Of a stretch of DNA of 62,000 nt, positions 45,899 through 58,447 are shown one piece after another. Made by a program: the position numbers and the translations under genes. Position 1 is the stretch's first letter; each line of letters starts with the position of its first letter. Origin of the DNA: Acanthaster planci (taxonomy: Eukaryota; Echinodermata; Asteroidea; Valvatida; Acanthasteridae); NCBI RefSeq assembly GCF_001949145.1, contig NW_019091710.1, positions 77,643 through 139,642 of the forward strand, in the 5' to 3' direction. The notes beneath the pieces are model-generated. The model did no database searches. It saw nothing but the letters and a program-made list of their open reading frames with translations, and had not been told where the DNA came from.

Positions 45899-48800
45899 CT
45901 GAATAAAACATCCAAATAAGCCAACTATACCAACCAGATTTTAAAAAATGTATCTCTATGTACTAAATTCGCTATCGTTGCGAAATATAAGGTTTCAGAT
46001 ACATTACATGTTTACAACCTCAAGCAATAGTAACGAGTATACCAACCACTGACGATGAATATCGAAGGGGTCATAATCTTATATGACACCCTCCGAGTAG
46101 CCCCTGGCCCCTAAATCACACCCTTCCTCTATGAGGTGATTGTGGTCTCCAGGTCAGTTCCCGGTCATGCCTGAACCTAAACGACTGTTTTATGGTAGGT
46201 AATGCATCCCTGAGGTCCCCTCTAACTAGAGTCCATTCATCTGCTATGGAAGTATAAGTAATACCAGGTCACAACCCAAACAGCCGGCCAGTCAACACAT
46301 GTCTGTCATCAAAGAGATCCACTTCCTGATAGCGACCATATGGGATCCTCGGGGTGACTGATCTTTCAAGAATTTTAACTCGGCAGTGGTTGGGGTCTAG
46401 CCAATGGGAGTTTACAGGCTAGTGGTGTATGCCTAGGGTGAGGATTACAAAAAAACTTTGCCAAGTTCGCCCACTGAAAAAAAAGTTATGACCATAAAAT
46501 GTGGTAAAATGTGTCGATCTCAATGCCCGCGCCGTTGACACCAGGGTTTTAGTCCTAACTGACCTTTGTAGCTTTCTAAGAATTTTCCGAGGAGTATATC
46601 ACAGTACTCAAATACCTCTTTTTATACAGCTCCCTCTGTAGTTTTTTAATACAGTGCTTAATTATGTCACTCTATCATATCATTAGAGTGATTCCTGCTT
46701 GCCTCCATGGGCAGGGGGAGGGGCAAGGGAGGGCGTGCCCCTTTCAAAAAGGGCATGTTTTGGTTCTTGAAAAATAATGAGAAAAAGAGGATTCGCAAGA
46801 GAAACTTTACTCTTTTCCTCCCAACAGCTTGAATAAAGAAATGAAATTTTGCCCTACCCCTCATAAAGGCAAAAAAAAGTTACAGAAATTTCCAAATCCC
46901 CCTCCTCCCAATTAACATTTTTCCCCTCTCTAAAAACTTTGGTTCCGGCTGTCTTTGGAATGCTGGGCTATGACCTTTGGTACTACGCGTGCTTACAGAA
47001 ACAGCCGGATTCACCTCCACTGATAAGTATGTATCATTCCGTTAATGCTGCACTGGAAAACTAAACCCAGGGTGTCCGTAGACAGATAGATGCCAAAGGG
47101 CCAATAGGGAGGCGGGAAAATCAGGTAATACCACTCACTTGCCAAACTCCTCCCCATCTCTCATAGTCTCCGGGAGCTTCTCGCCTTTGGTTTCCGGCAG
47201 TGGGATGAGGAGCAGGCCCGCTGTCAACGCCACTGTGCCGAAGACGATCAGGTGAAGGTCGTCGGTGATGTTCTCGTTCTTGGCCAAGTTCAGGATGAGC
47301 GGGGCAACGATGCTGCCCACCCGGGCGGTCACGGAGCACAGCCCTATCGCAACGGTCCTTTAAGAGATATCAAGAGTTTTACCAATCGGAGTATTACATT
47401 CATGCCACTCACGTTCAAAATGTCCCAATCAGCAGTCTATACAGCCTCTGAATGTGTTAGTGCAATCGTGGCTTTTGCAAAGAAACGGTTGGCGAACTAA
47501 GGCCGTCAATACAACAACAAACAACAACAGCATTAAATGACTGCATTAAATGATCAACAGTACTGCTAATTAATAAATCAGAGAGCCTCTCTCTTTATAT
47601 ATGGAGCAAATGTGTATTTTCAGGTAAAAGTTGCCGCCGACCAATTGCAAAGTACAGCGGCTAATGTTTGCTTTACGAAAAACCGTACATGTATTTTTAA
47701 TAGGAAAATCAAAGTTTGGATGAGAAAAAGCACCTTGTAGTAACTTTGTAGTAATGGTTTTGCACCGCTCTGCTGGCTCCTGTTGGCTCTTGGCTCAGGA
47801 AACATTAACTTGTTTAATATTCACTGAGATGAGGAAATAAAATGGCGCGACTACACAACCAGACAGGCTTACTCAGTTAACTGACTGGTTTCATTTTAAT
47901 TCTGGAATTTTTAATCTGGTGTGGAACCTTTAAATTTAGTAAGTAAATCACAAGCCACCTCCTTCAATATCAAAATGAAATATCGTGACAATGTTTCTTA
48001 CCTCAACTTTCAAGGAGTAGGTAAGGTGTTGCGTTCTGAGAATTGGAAAGCGGATAACTTTGATAGTGGATCTTGTGGATATCGGGTTGTGAGGAAAGTG
48101 GATAGTGTGGCTAGTGCATATAGTGGATAGTGGATACTGAGGATAGTGGAGGCTGAAGGCTGCGACGTAAAATCCAGATCGCCCAATAATCACAAACAAT
48201 CTTTTTCAGTACTAACAAATGAGTCTTCAGCTGGACATTGCCAAAAATTTCCAGCCCGTGCTGAGGACCTTTTACGTTAGCTGACTTACCGGACTGGTGT
48301 AGGGCAGAGCTCACCTGTCCAGAGATAGACGATGTTGAATGTGGCCGTTATACAGAATTTCCCCACCATGGCTACAACCGTTCTCGCAACTGCATTCTCT
48401 GTTGATTGAACCAGGAAAGTCGATGACTGAATATGCCTGTCACTTAAATACCAAATTCTACACAGTTTTCCCTAGTCAAAATGTGCATACCAAAACCCCA
48501 TTGAAAACAACCCCACACACACTCTTCAAAAGGTACATTCCTCTTTCTGGGAAAGCGCATGCACCTTTTCTTTAAACTGAATTGTGAATGCTATAATTTT
48601 GGTATTCAACTTGGGTAAAGTTGTGAAAAAGTATCCAAATGTTCCTGGATAGCGGTATTTATTGAACACATATTGAATTTTAGAAAACCCATTACAATCA
48701 ACAGTCACTGAAAATTTTGCTAAAGAGGGGCTTTGGTATAATTTTGCCAAAATCAGCGCAGTGAATCGAAGAAGCAATAACATAAATACCTTGCAAAGGC

Positions 48801-51800
48801 TCAAAATTCTGCGCAAAAGTGTTCACAACTTACTGTGACAGTAAAGTGGAATGCTATAGCATTGCTCATCATAACTACAACTTTTCAACCCACTGCTGTT
48901 ATTGACATGTGATACTCTCGTAAGAGTTTGAGGTAGAAAGTTTGTAACCGATGGTTTATAATTTAATTCCTTCATGTCGGTGTTAGTACACTTATAATGC
49001 ACAGCTTCGGAAAGACATAACGAGTGGGACCAGCGCTAACCATCGCTATGAAATTGATGTTGGTGCTTTGCATGATGTACTGGGGCCTAGGGCCCATGAC
49101 GCACTCAGTCCAACATAAACCCTAACTCTCTGACAAAGTCCCCTTGTGCCGTTACCTATGAAGATCGTGGCTAGGCAGGCGGCGCCCCCTATCAGCTCCA
49201 GGATGATCATGTTCATCTTGCGGCCGAAGACTCGCACACCGACGGTGGCGTAGATCAGGGCGGGGATCTCGACTGCCCCGAAGAGGAAGAAGGTCCAGTA
49301 CTGGTCGAAGCCCAAGGACTGCGTGCTGAAGGCCAGGCCGTAGTACACCATGCTATTCGTCATCCTGAGTAAACCAGTACAAGTATAATATACATAGAAA
49401 CACTATGGATCTAATGATTTGCCATATGGGCCTTGGGCGGGACCAAGAGAGGGCACTATTTTCTTCGCAACGGGGGCTCCTTTAGTCGAAGCTGAGCTTT
49501 GCTGGTACAAGTAGAACACTCACGAATGCATGGGCCTAAATCCTGGGAGGGGTGGATACATCCATTTTCGGGGAAGGGAGGGGAATAGGCCATGTGGTGA
49601 ACCCAAATCACTGTTGTGAGGGTTCATTAAGATTAATTTTGTTGTTTTGTCGCTTCGTTGTTGATTTGGTAAACGACTATATGCCAGTAAGTCAACTTTG
49701 GCTTCATAATTTGCTTAGCTCACAGGCCCATAGCCGGGGAGGGATATAATAACAATCCATTCGCACGCTCTTGGTTTGGACTGCTTTTCTCACACCGTAA
49801 CGATAGACAGCGCTACTTTAAAGTGAAGATGGGAGTGTAAAAACAGCATTTCAGCCAACTGCACTGCAAAATCTGGGGTGTTAAATTCAACACCCCGGTG
49901 TTATCAGAGGACTACACCAGCATTCCACTCGTGCTGAAAGGTTTGGTGGTATTTGGTGTTACCTTTAACACCCTCCCGTGCACTGTAACACTTATAGGTG
50001 TGCAAAGTAACACCAGCGGTATAAAAGTAACACCATAATGTGGTCATGTTATAACACTTTAAAAATCTTGATTTTAACACCACAGATTTTGCTGTGCACA
50101 CGCTTCCCAAAAAAAAAAGAAAGTGAATTGACCAAAAATCGCCTTATCTTTGAACGGCAACAACAGCACAAGTATAAGCATGGCTGCCGCAGCAGCTGCA
50201 ACAACAGCAACAGCACAAGTATAAGCATGGCTACTGCATCAGCTGCAACAACATCAACAGCAATAGTATAAGCATGGCTACTTCATCAGCTGCAACAGCG
50301 ACAGCAGTAATATAAGCACGGCTACCGCATCAGCTGCAACAACATCGACAGCAATAGTATAAGCGTGGCTACTTCATCAGCTGCAACAGCGACAGCAGTA
50401 GTATAAGCATGGCTACCGCAGCAACTGCAACAACAGCAACAGCAATAGTATAAGCATGGCTACCACATCAGCTGCAACAACAGCAACAGCAATAGTATAA
50501 GCATGGCTACCACATCAGCTGCAACAACAGCAATAGTATAAGCATGGCTACCACATCAGTTGCAACGACAGAAACAGCAATAGTGTAAACATGGCTACCG
50601 CAGCAGCTGCAACAGCAACAGCAAAAGTATCTGCAAAAGATGTGTTTTGAAATTAGTAACAACTCACCAGTTGAACTGCAAGATGAGGGTTCTGAAACAC
50701 AGGTTGGGGGTTCGGTACAGATCAATGAACGAGGGCAAGTGTCCTTTTGACGATTCCTACCAAAAAAGGTTAGTACGTAATTTATGATAAGCTTGCCTTT
50801 GGGTTTTAAACAAGGCATTCAATCAGTCAGTCCCCTGACTGAATGAATCAGAGTGCAAAGAATTTCTAATTCTCAGCAAAACTCTAACAAACGAGTACGT
50901 CAGGAGCAGACAAAACCTTGCCAACAACTACCGACTTCAAATCTTTTCGGTGGTTTCATCAACACATTACAGATCCTGCCAATGGAATTTGACCGATTTC
51001 CACTTCAGTGAACCGCGCTCACTGAAATTCTCCCTAAAGAACACACACACATCATCAAGCCAAGATGATGTTGATAAGAAAACCAAATTTTACTCTATCT
51101 GGTACCATTTTAAAGAGTGAGGTGTGTAATTGCCTGGGTATGTCCTGCCAAGGAACACGCGCGCCTGGCATTAGTCTCACCTTATAGTTTTCGATCTCCT
51201 TCTCGTCAAAGATCTTCTCCGGCAGGGTCTTTTTGTTCCACTTGCCCACCTTCCTGATGACCTCCTCGGCCTCCTGCACTCGGCCCTTGGACAAGAGCCA
51301 TCGGACGGACTCGGACAGACCTCTGCAAGGAGGAAGCGACACAAGTACAGTGTCACGTTTGATGGAAACTAACTGATCGGTGTACGCACCAGGGCACACA
51401 GACAGTTTGTATGCAATAGCAGCACACTACTGTACACATAATGAACAGCCATTTAGTTTCAGAAATCTGAAACTGGTGCAACTGTTTCTGTATTCAGCTT
51501 TGGCACACCGCAGAGATGGAATTTGTACGATTCTTGCATTGCCCTTTTTGCCTAGTTAGACTGTATTTTCTGTTTCCTTTTCGGTCCGGTTTATGTTTAC
51601 GGTGTGTTGGTAGTGTTTACGTAATCAGTACGACTTGGAAAGGGTGGAACGACGACCAACGACGAGCTAGTGACCTTAACAGGATTAAGTGGCGTACATG
51701 ACACTACGACTGTGACGTGGAAATCCTGTCTGAAACATCCAACTTCTACTTACAGCACCAAGAACACGCTGAGGAAAACTGGAATGATGGGTATGAACGC

Positions 51801-54800
51801 CAGTACTCGCCACTGTCTTATCCCCATGGCAACGAGGGCGACTGTCATATATCCCAATGAGTACGAAACTCCTATGAAAACCCCGGCCACAATGCGCCAT
51901 TTGGCAGATACAAACTCATTTACTGAAAAAAAATCAAAAGGTAACAGTCAAAGGAAAAAGTTCTTATTCGCCCTAGATCTTGCTACAGTAACGGTCTTCC
52001 TATGTTCTACTTTGTTACTGCAGTAACAATCAATCAGTTAGGATCGTGCAGTTGGTGATTTTGTTTCGTACGATGTATTTCGTGTTTTGCTGTTCACTGT
52101 AAAAATCATGCCACAGTCATGCTTGCAAAAAGTGCTTCTCCTGTATTTGTTTTAATGGGCCACATATTCGCTAGTTAAGGGCAGGTTGGGAAACTGTGTG
52201 GAAACTGCATTTCAAAAACAAGGGGATTTCCTTTGCTAGAAAATATCGTGCAGTAAAGAGTGGATCGCTTAAGAAGTTTACCCATGATATCACTTTTTGC
52301 GAGGAGGATGGGTTGTTTCCAATCGCTTGGCATTTTGTGCTCTCTAATGTTCAGGCACCGCCTGAATAGCAAACAGAACTGTGTGTTTTTCACTTACCCA
52401 GAACGTATGCAGGGATCCAGCGACCCAGCTGCCCCGTTCCAGTGATAAATCGCACAATGTAGTAATGCCAGGTGGCGCTTGTGAAGGGCGTGGCCAGGAC
52501 GCCTAGAAACCACACCACCACTGCCAGCATCAGCGCTCTTTTACGCCCCCACCTGCAGAAATAGTTGAACCATTTCAAATCCGCTGCTGGTACCTGGTCC
52601 CCTTCAAGGGCAAATCTCATGACTGTGTGCAACCTGATTTGTGACTTTTGGAAATAACGAGCGCGTCTATAGACTAATTCGATTATAACTACGTCCGCGC
52701 TGCACTCACACGCAAATTCATAAGCTTGACGTGCGACTGGCAAATGACGACACCCTATTGGTCAAAGAGGCGTGTAACGCGCGCGTACCACCTGTCCAGA
52801 GTGCTGCGTCACCGCAGTAATGGCTTCTCATTCTGGTTGTGGAATTACACTTCAGAAGCCGCCAGATAGTGGCTTTTTGCATCTCTCGTAGACTTATGTA
52901 TTTTTTTCCAGATGCAGCCAAATAATTTGGATGCATTTTATTACAATAAATTTGTTGAAGGATGCTTGGGCGACGCAGAGCAGCGCTGGCAGTGCTCTGC
53001 CTTCATCGTGATGGTTCTGGCCCGCGCTTCCGTTGAAACAAGGTCGCAGTTCAAACGTTGAACTTCTACTGTGCTTAGGCCTATGCGTTAAAAATAATCC
53101 CCCAAAATTGGAAATAAATACGGAATAAAGTCAATGTTTCAAGTGGAGCGATAATTTCACGGTGCTTTATGAATTTAGGAAATCTTCCATATCCTGCCGA
53201 ATGGACAAATCGAGAACACATGTGAGGTTAAACCTTATTAATAAGATTTGCAGATAACCTCGTTAAAAAACCTCTGATTTTATTAGTAATGATAAACATT
53301 TCAATGTTAAAAGCAGAATGTTATGAATTAAAACATCACTCTTCTTAACGAGGTTCGACAGTAATCGGCTTGAATGACACTTTTTGAATGGTTTTGTTGT
53401 TACGGATTTTACGACTGTCTGCGTTGCCATGATAAGTGTTCATTTCAAGAAAATGTAAGGAACGAGCCTGCATGCCCCTACCATTGAGTTCTTAAAACTT
53501 TGGATTTTTGAGTGCAGGCCAGTTAGATCAGCGCTGGTAAAGGGTACATCTACTTCACTCAACCCCGCCTCCTAATATGGTCCAGCCATAATGGAGGTCG
53601 GTCAGACGTATGAGCAGTGTGATGCATACGAAATGCGCGGTGTGTTTATGGATCGTTGTGTGAAGAACGGGAGGGTAATGAGTAAAAGGTAGGATTGGGG
53701 GGGATAGTCGGTTACATGGTCGATCCCCCCCCCCCAAATTTGGTCTCGAGAATTGGAGAGATAATGGATCACTGCGGACGACTTTTGCTAGGAATATCTG
53801 ATCGAGAAAGGCAAATGTATGTGTTTGTGCTGCATTCAAAAACCCATGAATGAGTAGGAGTGCTGTAAGGCACACAGGGTCGTATCTTCATTGGTAATCC
53901 ACGCAAAGTTGTAGAAATATTGTCTAAATTAAGCAGTAATATATCAAAAACACTTTTTTCATTTCGTGAAGTAACAGCAGCATTCTGTTTTATATCATAC
54001 ATTGAAGGGGTTGGTCACTGCGTGAAAACATCAACCCACTGAAAAACTTGCCCAACACTTGTGAATTACGGCTGAGGTACACGTAGGTAATCAAGGAAGG
54101 TTTTAATTGTCAAATTGATAGAAATAGATGAACGTATCACTGCGATAAAACATCACTTCAGACTTAAAATAATTTCGCTCACCAATCAGATATGACACCA
54201 AAAAGGAAAGAGCCGGCCATGAAGCCGCCGAAGAAGACTGACGTCATGATGTTTGTCGCGCCCCCATCCTCACAAACAAGGTTCCACTGACCACATGAAA
54301 GCAACAACAGTGCACTATTACTTTCATTAGCGTAGCATTTGGGGTTGGGACTACCCCCCCCCCGAAAGTTTGTCAGGAGTGCCCACCCTGCAATAGGCCT
54401 CTTGCAAGTTGAATTTGAATAAAATCTGGTACACTGTGTTATCTAATTGCATAGAAACGTATCAATTTGAATTCCCCAGACTAAAGACACTGTTGCTATA
54501 CCTCGAGATGTTTGCTGTTGATTTTTGCTTTTGCATAGCAACCACCATCCCTGGAATGGACTGGTTCCTCTGTGCCGTTCTTATCCATTGAGAACAGTTT
54601 ATTGCCTTTTACACACAGGATTGTGCGAGTGACGTAGTCACTTCGGCACTCTACAAGATGAGGTTAAATCTTTGCATTAGGCCTCATGCAGAATTGTATA
54701 ATCAACTTGTTTTATAATCATATACACAGCTAATAAATGTACGATGTTCTTTCCCTTCAACCACAAAGCTCTCGAATTCACAGTACACAGCAATTATACG

Positions 54801-55217
54801 TACGTCCATGATAATGGTCGTTTCAAACTGGCTTGTGTTGAATTCCCATCCGTTTTTGCAGGCCACTTTGGAGGCATTGTAGTCGGTGCGGTTGATGTAA
54901 GGGTTGAATTCCAGCTCCTCGGGCAGGTCCCACTGGCGGCAGTTGTCGTAGTAGTACGGGTCTTTCTCTGGGTAGTTTTCGGCGGGCGGAATGCTGACTC
55001 GCTTCACGGCCTCCGTGCACTCCTCCGGCGTGTTCAGCCCAAACGCGGTGCAGTTAGGGCTGAACGTCTTGCACCAGTGGTCGCTCTCGCCGGCGTAGAA
55101 TGCGTGCTGCAGGGTGGTGAACGCCCCCAAGTAGTTGACGAGGTTCAGGAAGAAAAAGGCGTACCACTGGTACCTTCCGAACCCGCCTAGGATCTCCAAG
55201 ACCTCGTCAAATTTCAT
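45100..55217 (-). CDS. SLC22-family organic ion transporter-like protein, copy C (ten coding exons)
   Basis: Exons: 55217-54804, 54286-54183, 52552-52398, 51922-51754, 51322-51181, 50756-50668, 49364-49156, 48398-48290, 47357-47139, 45898-45100. They give 802 residues in one open frame with GT-AG joins throughout. Exon 1 carries TM1 and the glycosylated extracellular loop, differing from copy A at 17 of 414 bases by hand count. Later exons show WNLVCEDGG, SDWWGRKRALML, GLSESVRWLLSKG, ELCPTPVR and PLPETKGEKLPETM. Exon 7 has FGRKMNMIILELIGG where copies A and B have GRKINM or CKINM. The tail of 265 residues includes PPPPYETV and ends at a TAA at 45100; similar acidic sequence continues in the same frame beyond it. 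Intron 6 holds a 47-bp minisatellite and a MITE. It is upstream-most in the array. Confidence 0.9.
48060..48150. repeat. GTGGATAGT minisatellite, intron 8 of copy C
   Basis: Several imperfect GTGGATAGTG units (GATAGTGGATCTTGTGGATA, AAGTGGATAGTGTGGC and so on), equivalent to 16280-16480 in copy A. Confidence 0.55.
49862..50096. mobile_element. GGTGTT/AACACC MITE, copy 3 (intron 6 of gene C)
   Basis: The terminal repeats are CACTGCAAAATCTGGGGTGTT and the complement of AACACCACAGATTTTGCTGTG. Length 235 bp. The flanks are TG and CA rather than TA, possibly a mutated target duplication. Confidence 0.7.
50158..50640. repeat. CAG/CAA-rich minisatellite, about 11 units of 47/44/41 bp
   Basis: Units contain AGTATAAGCATGGCTACC and a CAACAACAGCAACAG stretch. 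The spacing of successive GCATGGC marks is 47 or 44 bases, once 41, so units differ by loss of three-base steps. The array ends about 28 bases from the donor of exon 6. Copies A and B have only a short non-repeated counterpart there. Confidence 0.85.
52671..52850. mobile_element. MITE-like element, intron 2 of copy C
   Basis: The partner of 29641-29835. It shares CACCCTATTGGTC, TAACGCGCGC, ACCACCTGTCC and CCGCAGTAATGGCTTCT in the same order. Confidence 0.55.
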
Positions 55218-55610
55218 CCTGATCTGTGATTCTTTTCGAACAAAATTGAGTGGATTACCATTAAATTAAGAACCCGTTTTGATGAACTTCTGCTGTGCTT
55301 TTTTCACTGCTCAGGAGGCGTATTCTATTTCGGTTTTCGTCTCTTTTCAGCATGTTTGCAGCCTCGCGTTCGTTATCTCTCCTATATCAGCCAGGAACAA
55401 ATAAGTTTTAGTCGCCCATCTTTTAAGGTCAAATGCGTGGTTCTGTGCTTGATCAACGAATGCCACAAAAGCAGGCCAAAGCAAATCAAACACAGATATA
55501 TTTTGACTTCAGTTTGGATGTGCAAATTTCTCTTTATTCAGAATTTGCACGATACCGTTAATGGAGGCGAAAATCTGCACTCAACCCTTGAACTGATCTT
55601 TGATAACAGC
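55218..55610 (-). promoter_or_regulatory. Conserved 5' flank of transporter copy C
   Basis: It aligns with the flanks of copies A and B (GAACAAATAAGTTTTAGTCG against ACAACAAAGTTTTAGTCA in B, then GGCCAAAGCAAATCAAAC, then CTCAACCCTTGAACTGATC). It probably holds the promoter or leader. No core promoter motif was assigned. Confidence 0.45.
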
Positions 55611-55619
55611 AACGCATAG

Positions 55620-57880
55620 ACTTCATATTAATTTGTGTAATGACTGCCCGCTAAGTGGTTAGTAAGCATTTCTTGTTTACTTTGTCATTTCCAAATAAAC
55701 ATTAACAGAACAACTCCATTCGGAAGAACTTTTTATCAACCTAACCTGTACATGCCACAAAACAGAAGAAATAGTCACTGACAGCGTGCGCAAAATAAAA
55801 AACAATTACGCCACTTACGACTCAACGCAATCGCTCAAGGCAAACGGCCAGACTTGTGACCCTCGAATCCACACCCAGGCTGAAGTATTGGTGATATTGT
55901 TTTCCAACAGTCCGTCTCGTCTGCACTGCAACTAATGTTAACAAGGAGCAGATGAAGAATAAATGGATCCACAGTAGCACTGCTGCTGTATTTTGGCCCT
56001 AATTGTTGAAAAGATAAAAGATGGTTTTTAGTGGGGAAACAAGATTTTATTTTCCTGAGCCGCCACACCCAAACATTCCTGAAGTCAGTCAACCTTACCA
56101 GAATGATGGGCTGAGTGCCAGTTGAGTTGTTATTGGTAGATGTAGCCACTTATGTATTAATTTGAATAATGAATATTTATGAAGGGTATAGTACACAAAA
56201 CATGTTGAGTTCTTTGGAATGAGGCGTGGCAGTGCTGGAATCTTTCCTTCGGGTTTAGAAGAAAAGATATGGGTTGATGTGATCAGTTCATTGCTGGATT
56301 CCGAGGAGAGGGCAGCGGCCAGCCTCGATGAATTGTAGTCGTGAGTCGAGTTAGTCTTGAGATGAGTGACTTCTAATTATGGAACTAGAATAAACTACAT
56401 GTACGTTCAGACTGAAAGCCAGGAAACGCCCAGTTCCTGGGTTTTACGTCAAGAGGAAGAGGGAGTCGGTTGACCGGTGGTGACAGAAAGGTTGGACCGC
56501 GGCGGCGGGACGCAGAAACTTGCCGAGACAGCCACAGGCCACAGAAGCCGACTACCCCGCAAGAAACAGAAGCAACATGGTGGCGGGACATTGAGGCGCT
56601 CATCACCTCATTTCTATTGTAATTAAAAACAATGTTAATGTAAGAGATGATCCTTATTTTGTGTTCTTTTATAAATAAATGTAAATATTGTACAGGCAAA
56701 ACAAATTTCCAGCAACAGGTGTGTATTATATTCGTGTCTAAGCTACCAAAGGTATGTCCCCAAGGGTAGGATAACTCTACGGGTGTCACAGGGTGACAAT
56801 GTAGGCTCATGGAACTCACCCAGCGCCTTGTCTTCACAAGACGGGTGGAAGGTTACATGTCCATGCGCTACCTGTAATGCAGCATTACAAAATTACCCAA
56901 TCTGAAAACATGTAATGTAGTGTGGGAAAACAGAATTTTTATACTTGCTTTAATACAAGCACCGTTGTGCATCAAGTGTGGTCAACAATACTCCCTTTGA
57001 TGAACGCCGCTGTATCTGGGCAGATGACCCTTCACGCATATAAACAAAAGGTCCTTCCGCTATCTCTAAAATAAATTTAACTTACGATATTCCTCGTAAA
57101 TAGGTGGAAATATGTAATGGAGACGTTTGACTAATATAGAAACACTTTTTTGGAATCTATAAGATAGTTCAAGGGATCATTTGTGTACTTTACCTATTTG
57201 AAAGTGCGTGTAGTTTAATTGCGGATCAATAACTTGACTCTCTACGAGTGTTTGGCCACAGGACGGGGTGCTCACTGTCTCTGTCTTTGACAGCTGCTGA
57301 GCACAGACCACAAGTGCCTCCGACCGGTTTTGGTCAGAATTCCATATTTGGAAGGATTTCTATGTATGATACACCCATACGAACGGTAAGCTTATTGTTG
57401 CTTATACCTTTGAGTAATGGACTTTGGGCTGAAGGAATCACTATGTTGCTTAAAAGAGGCTGTTTTTGTGAACGTTTTGGAAACATTCTGACGTGTGTAT
57501 CAGACATGTGCGTGTAGTGCATAGTGCAACCAACCAGTACCCGTTCGCGTACATGTAGGCCTATTGTTTACCGCAGTATAGTCTTGACTGAGAGCGAGAA
57601 CTACTGGCTTGGGGTGTTTTCTTCGGTTCAACATTGGGTTAAACCTAACAGTCCTCGGTCCTCCAACAGGTGAAGGATTGAGGACTGTTAGGGTTAATGC
57701 CACGTCCGCTTTCTCACCACTGGATTGGCCACTGATGTTGCATGGTGATAATAGATAAGAGTACAGTACACCACAGATACCTTGTCCTGGTGTTGAGTTC
57801 CGTTTGAGTGGTCCACACCCTCGTCACCCGAGGTGGATTACCTACCCCCTCCTTGGCGGGAGCAGACCCGCCCATGTTCC
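55620..57880. other. Spacer without a supportable gene
   Basis: It contains a possible LTR-like segment (about 56200-56560, weak) and a clean stem-loop at 57640-57697. No coding exon is recognised on either strand. Confidence 0.4.
57640..57697. repeat. Stem-loop
   Basis: TTAAACCTAACAGTCCTC pairs with GAGGACTGTTAGGGTTAA (one mismatch in 18) around a 22-base loop. Function unknown. Confidence 0.6.
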
Positions 57881-57886
57881 ACGACA

Positions 57887-58447
57887 GTAGTGAAAATGTC
57901 AATTGAATACGGAGAACTACAAGCGCATAAGTTCATTTAAATGTAAGTTGCAGAGGTGCACACAGAGGTGAAAGGGTTTGCGCATAGGCAGTAAATTCTG
58001 ATACATACATGTACGCGATGCATGCCAAGATCGCTGAGCAACCCGGTTAGAGGTCACAGAAAGTTGCGAATTACCCACAGCGTACGGTGGTGTCACTGCA
58101 ATGCATGCACGATGTACAGTACATGTACATGTACACGGTACAACATACTTAGGAAACACGTGGACAATTGACTTATGATAGGAATCACGAGTAAGGCAAA
58201 GAAAAGCTCCCCATGTTCATTTGAAAGTAATTGTAAAACGATTATAAAAGGAATACTAACTGACTTGGTACTCTTTAAAAACAAGGATGAGCCAACGAAC
58301 GGCGCAGAACACCTTCCCTCTGACAAGGCTAAAATCCGACAAAACGGGCAGAATTGTGGCTCACTGCGCTCGCGCGCCCATGTCTTCCGAAAGAATGAGA
58401 AGAAAGGTGGAGCGTCTGAAGATGCTAATTAATATTCATTATCCTTA
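57887..58447. repeat. Diverged dispersed repeat, copy 1
   Basis: It aligns in the same orientation with 60190-60640. Shared blocks include GTGAAAATGTCA, CATAAGTTCATTTAAATGT, GCAGTAAATTCTGATA, CGAATTACCCACAGCGTAC and ACACCTTCCCTCTGACAAGG. Neither copy has a supportable coding frame. Confidence 0.65.

Noticed and set aside
54744-55190. Plus-strand 148-codon frame, also seen at 21969-22484
   Set aside because: It is antisense to the conserved first exon of the transporters; its conservation follows from the exon.
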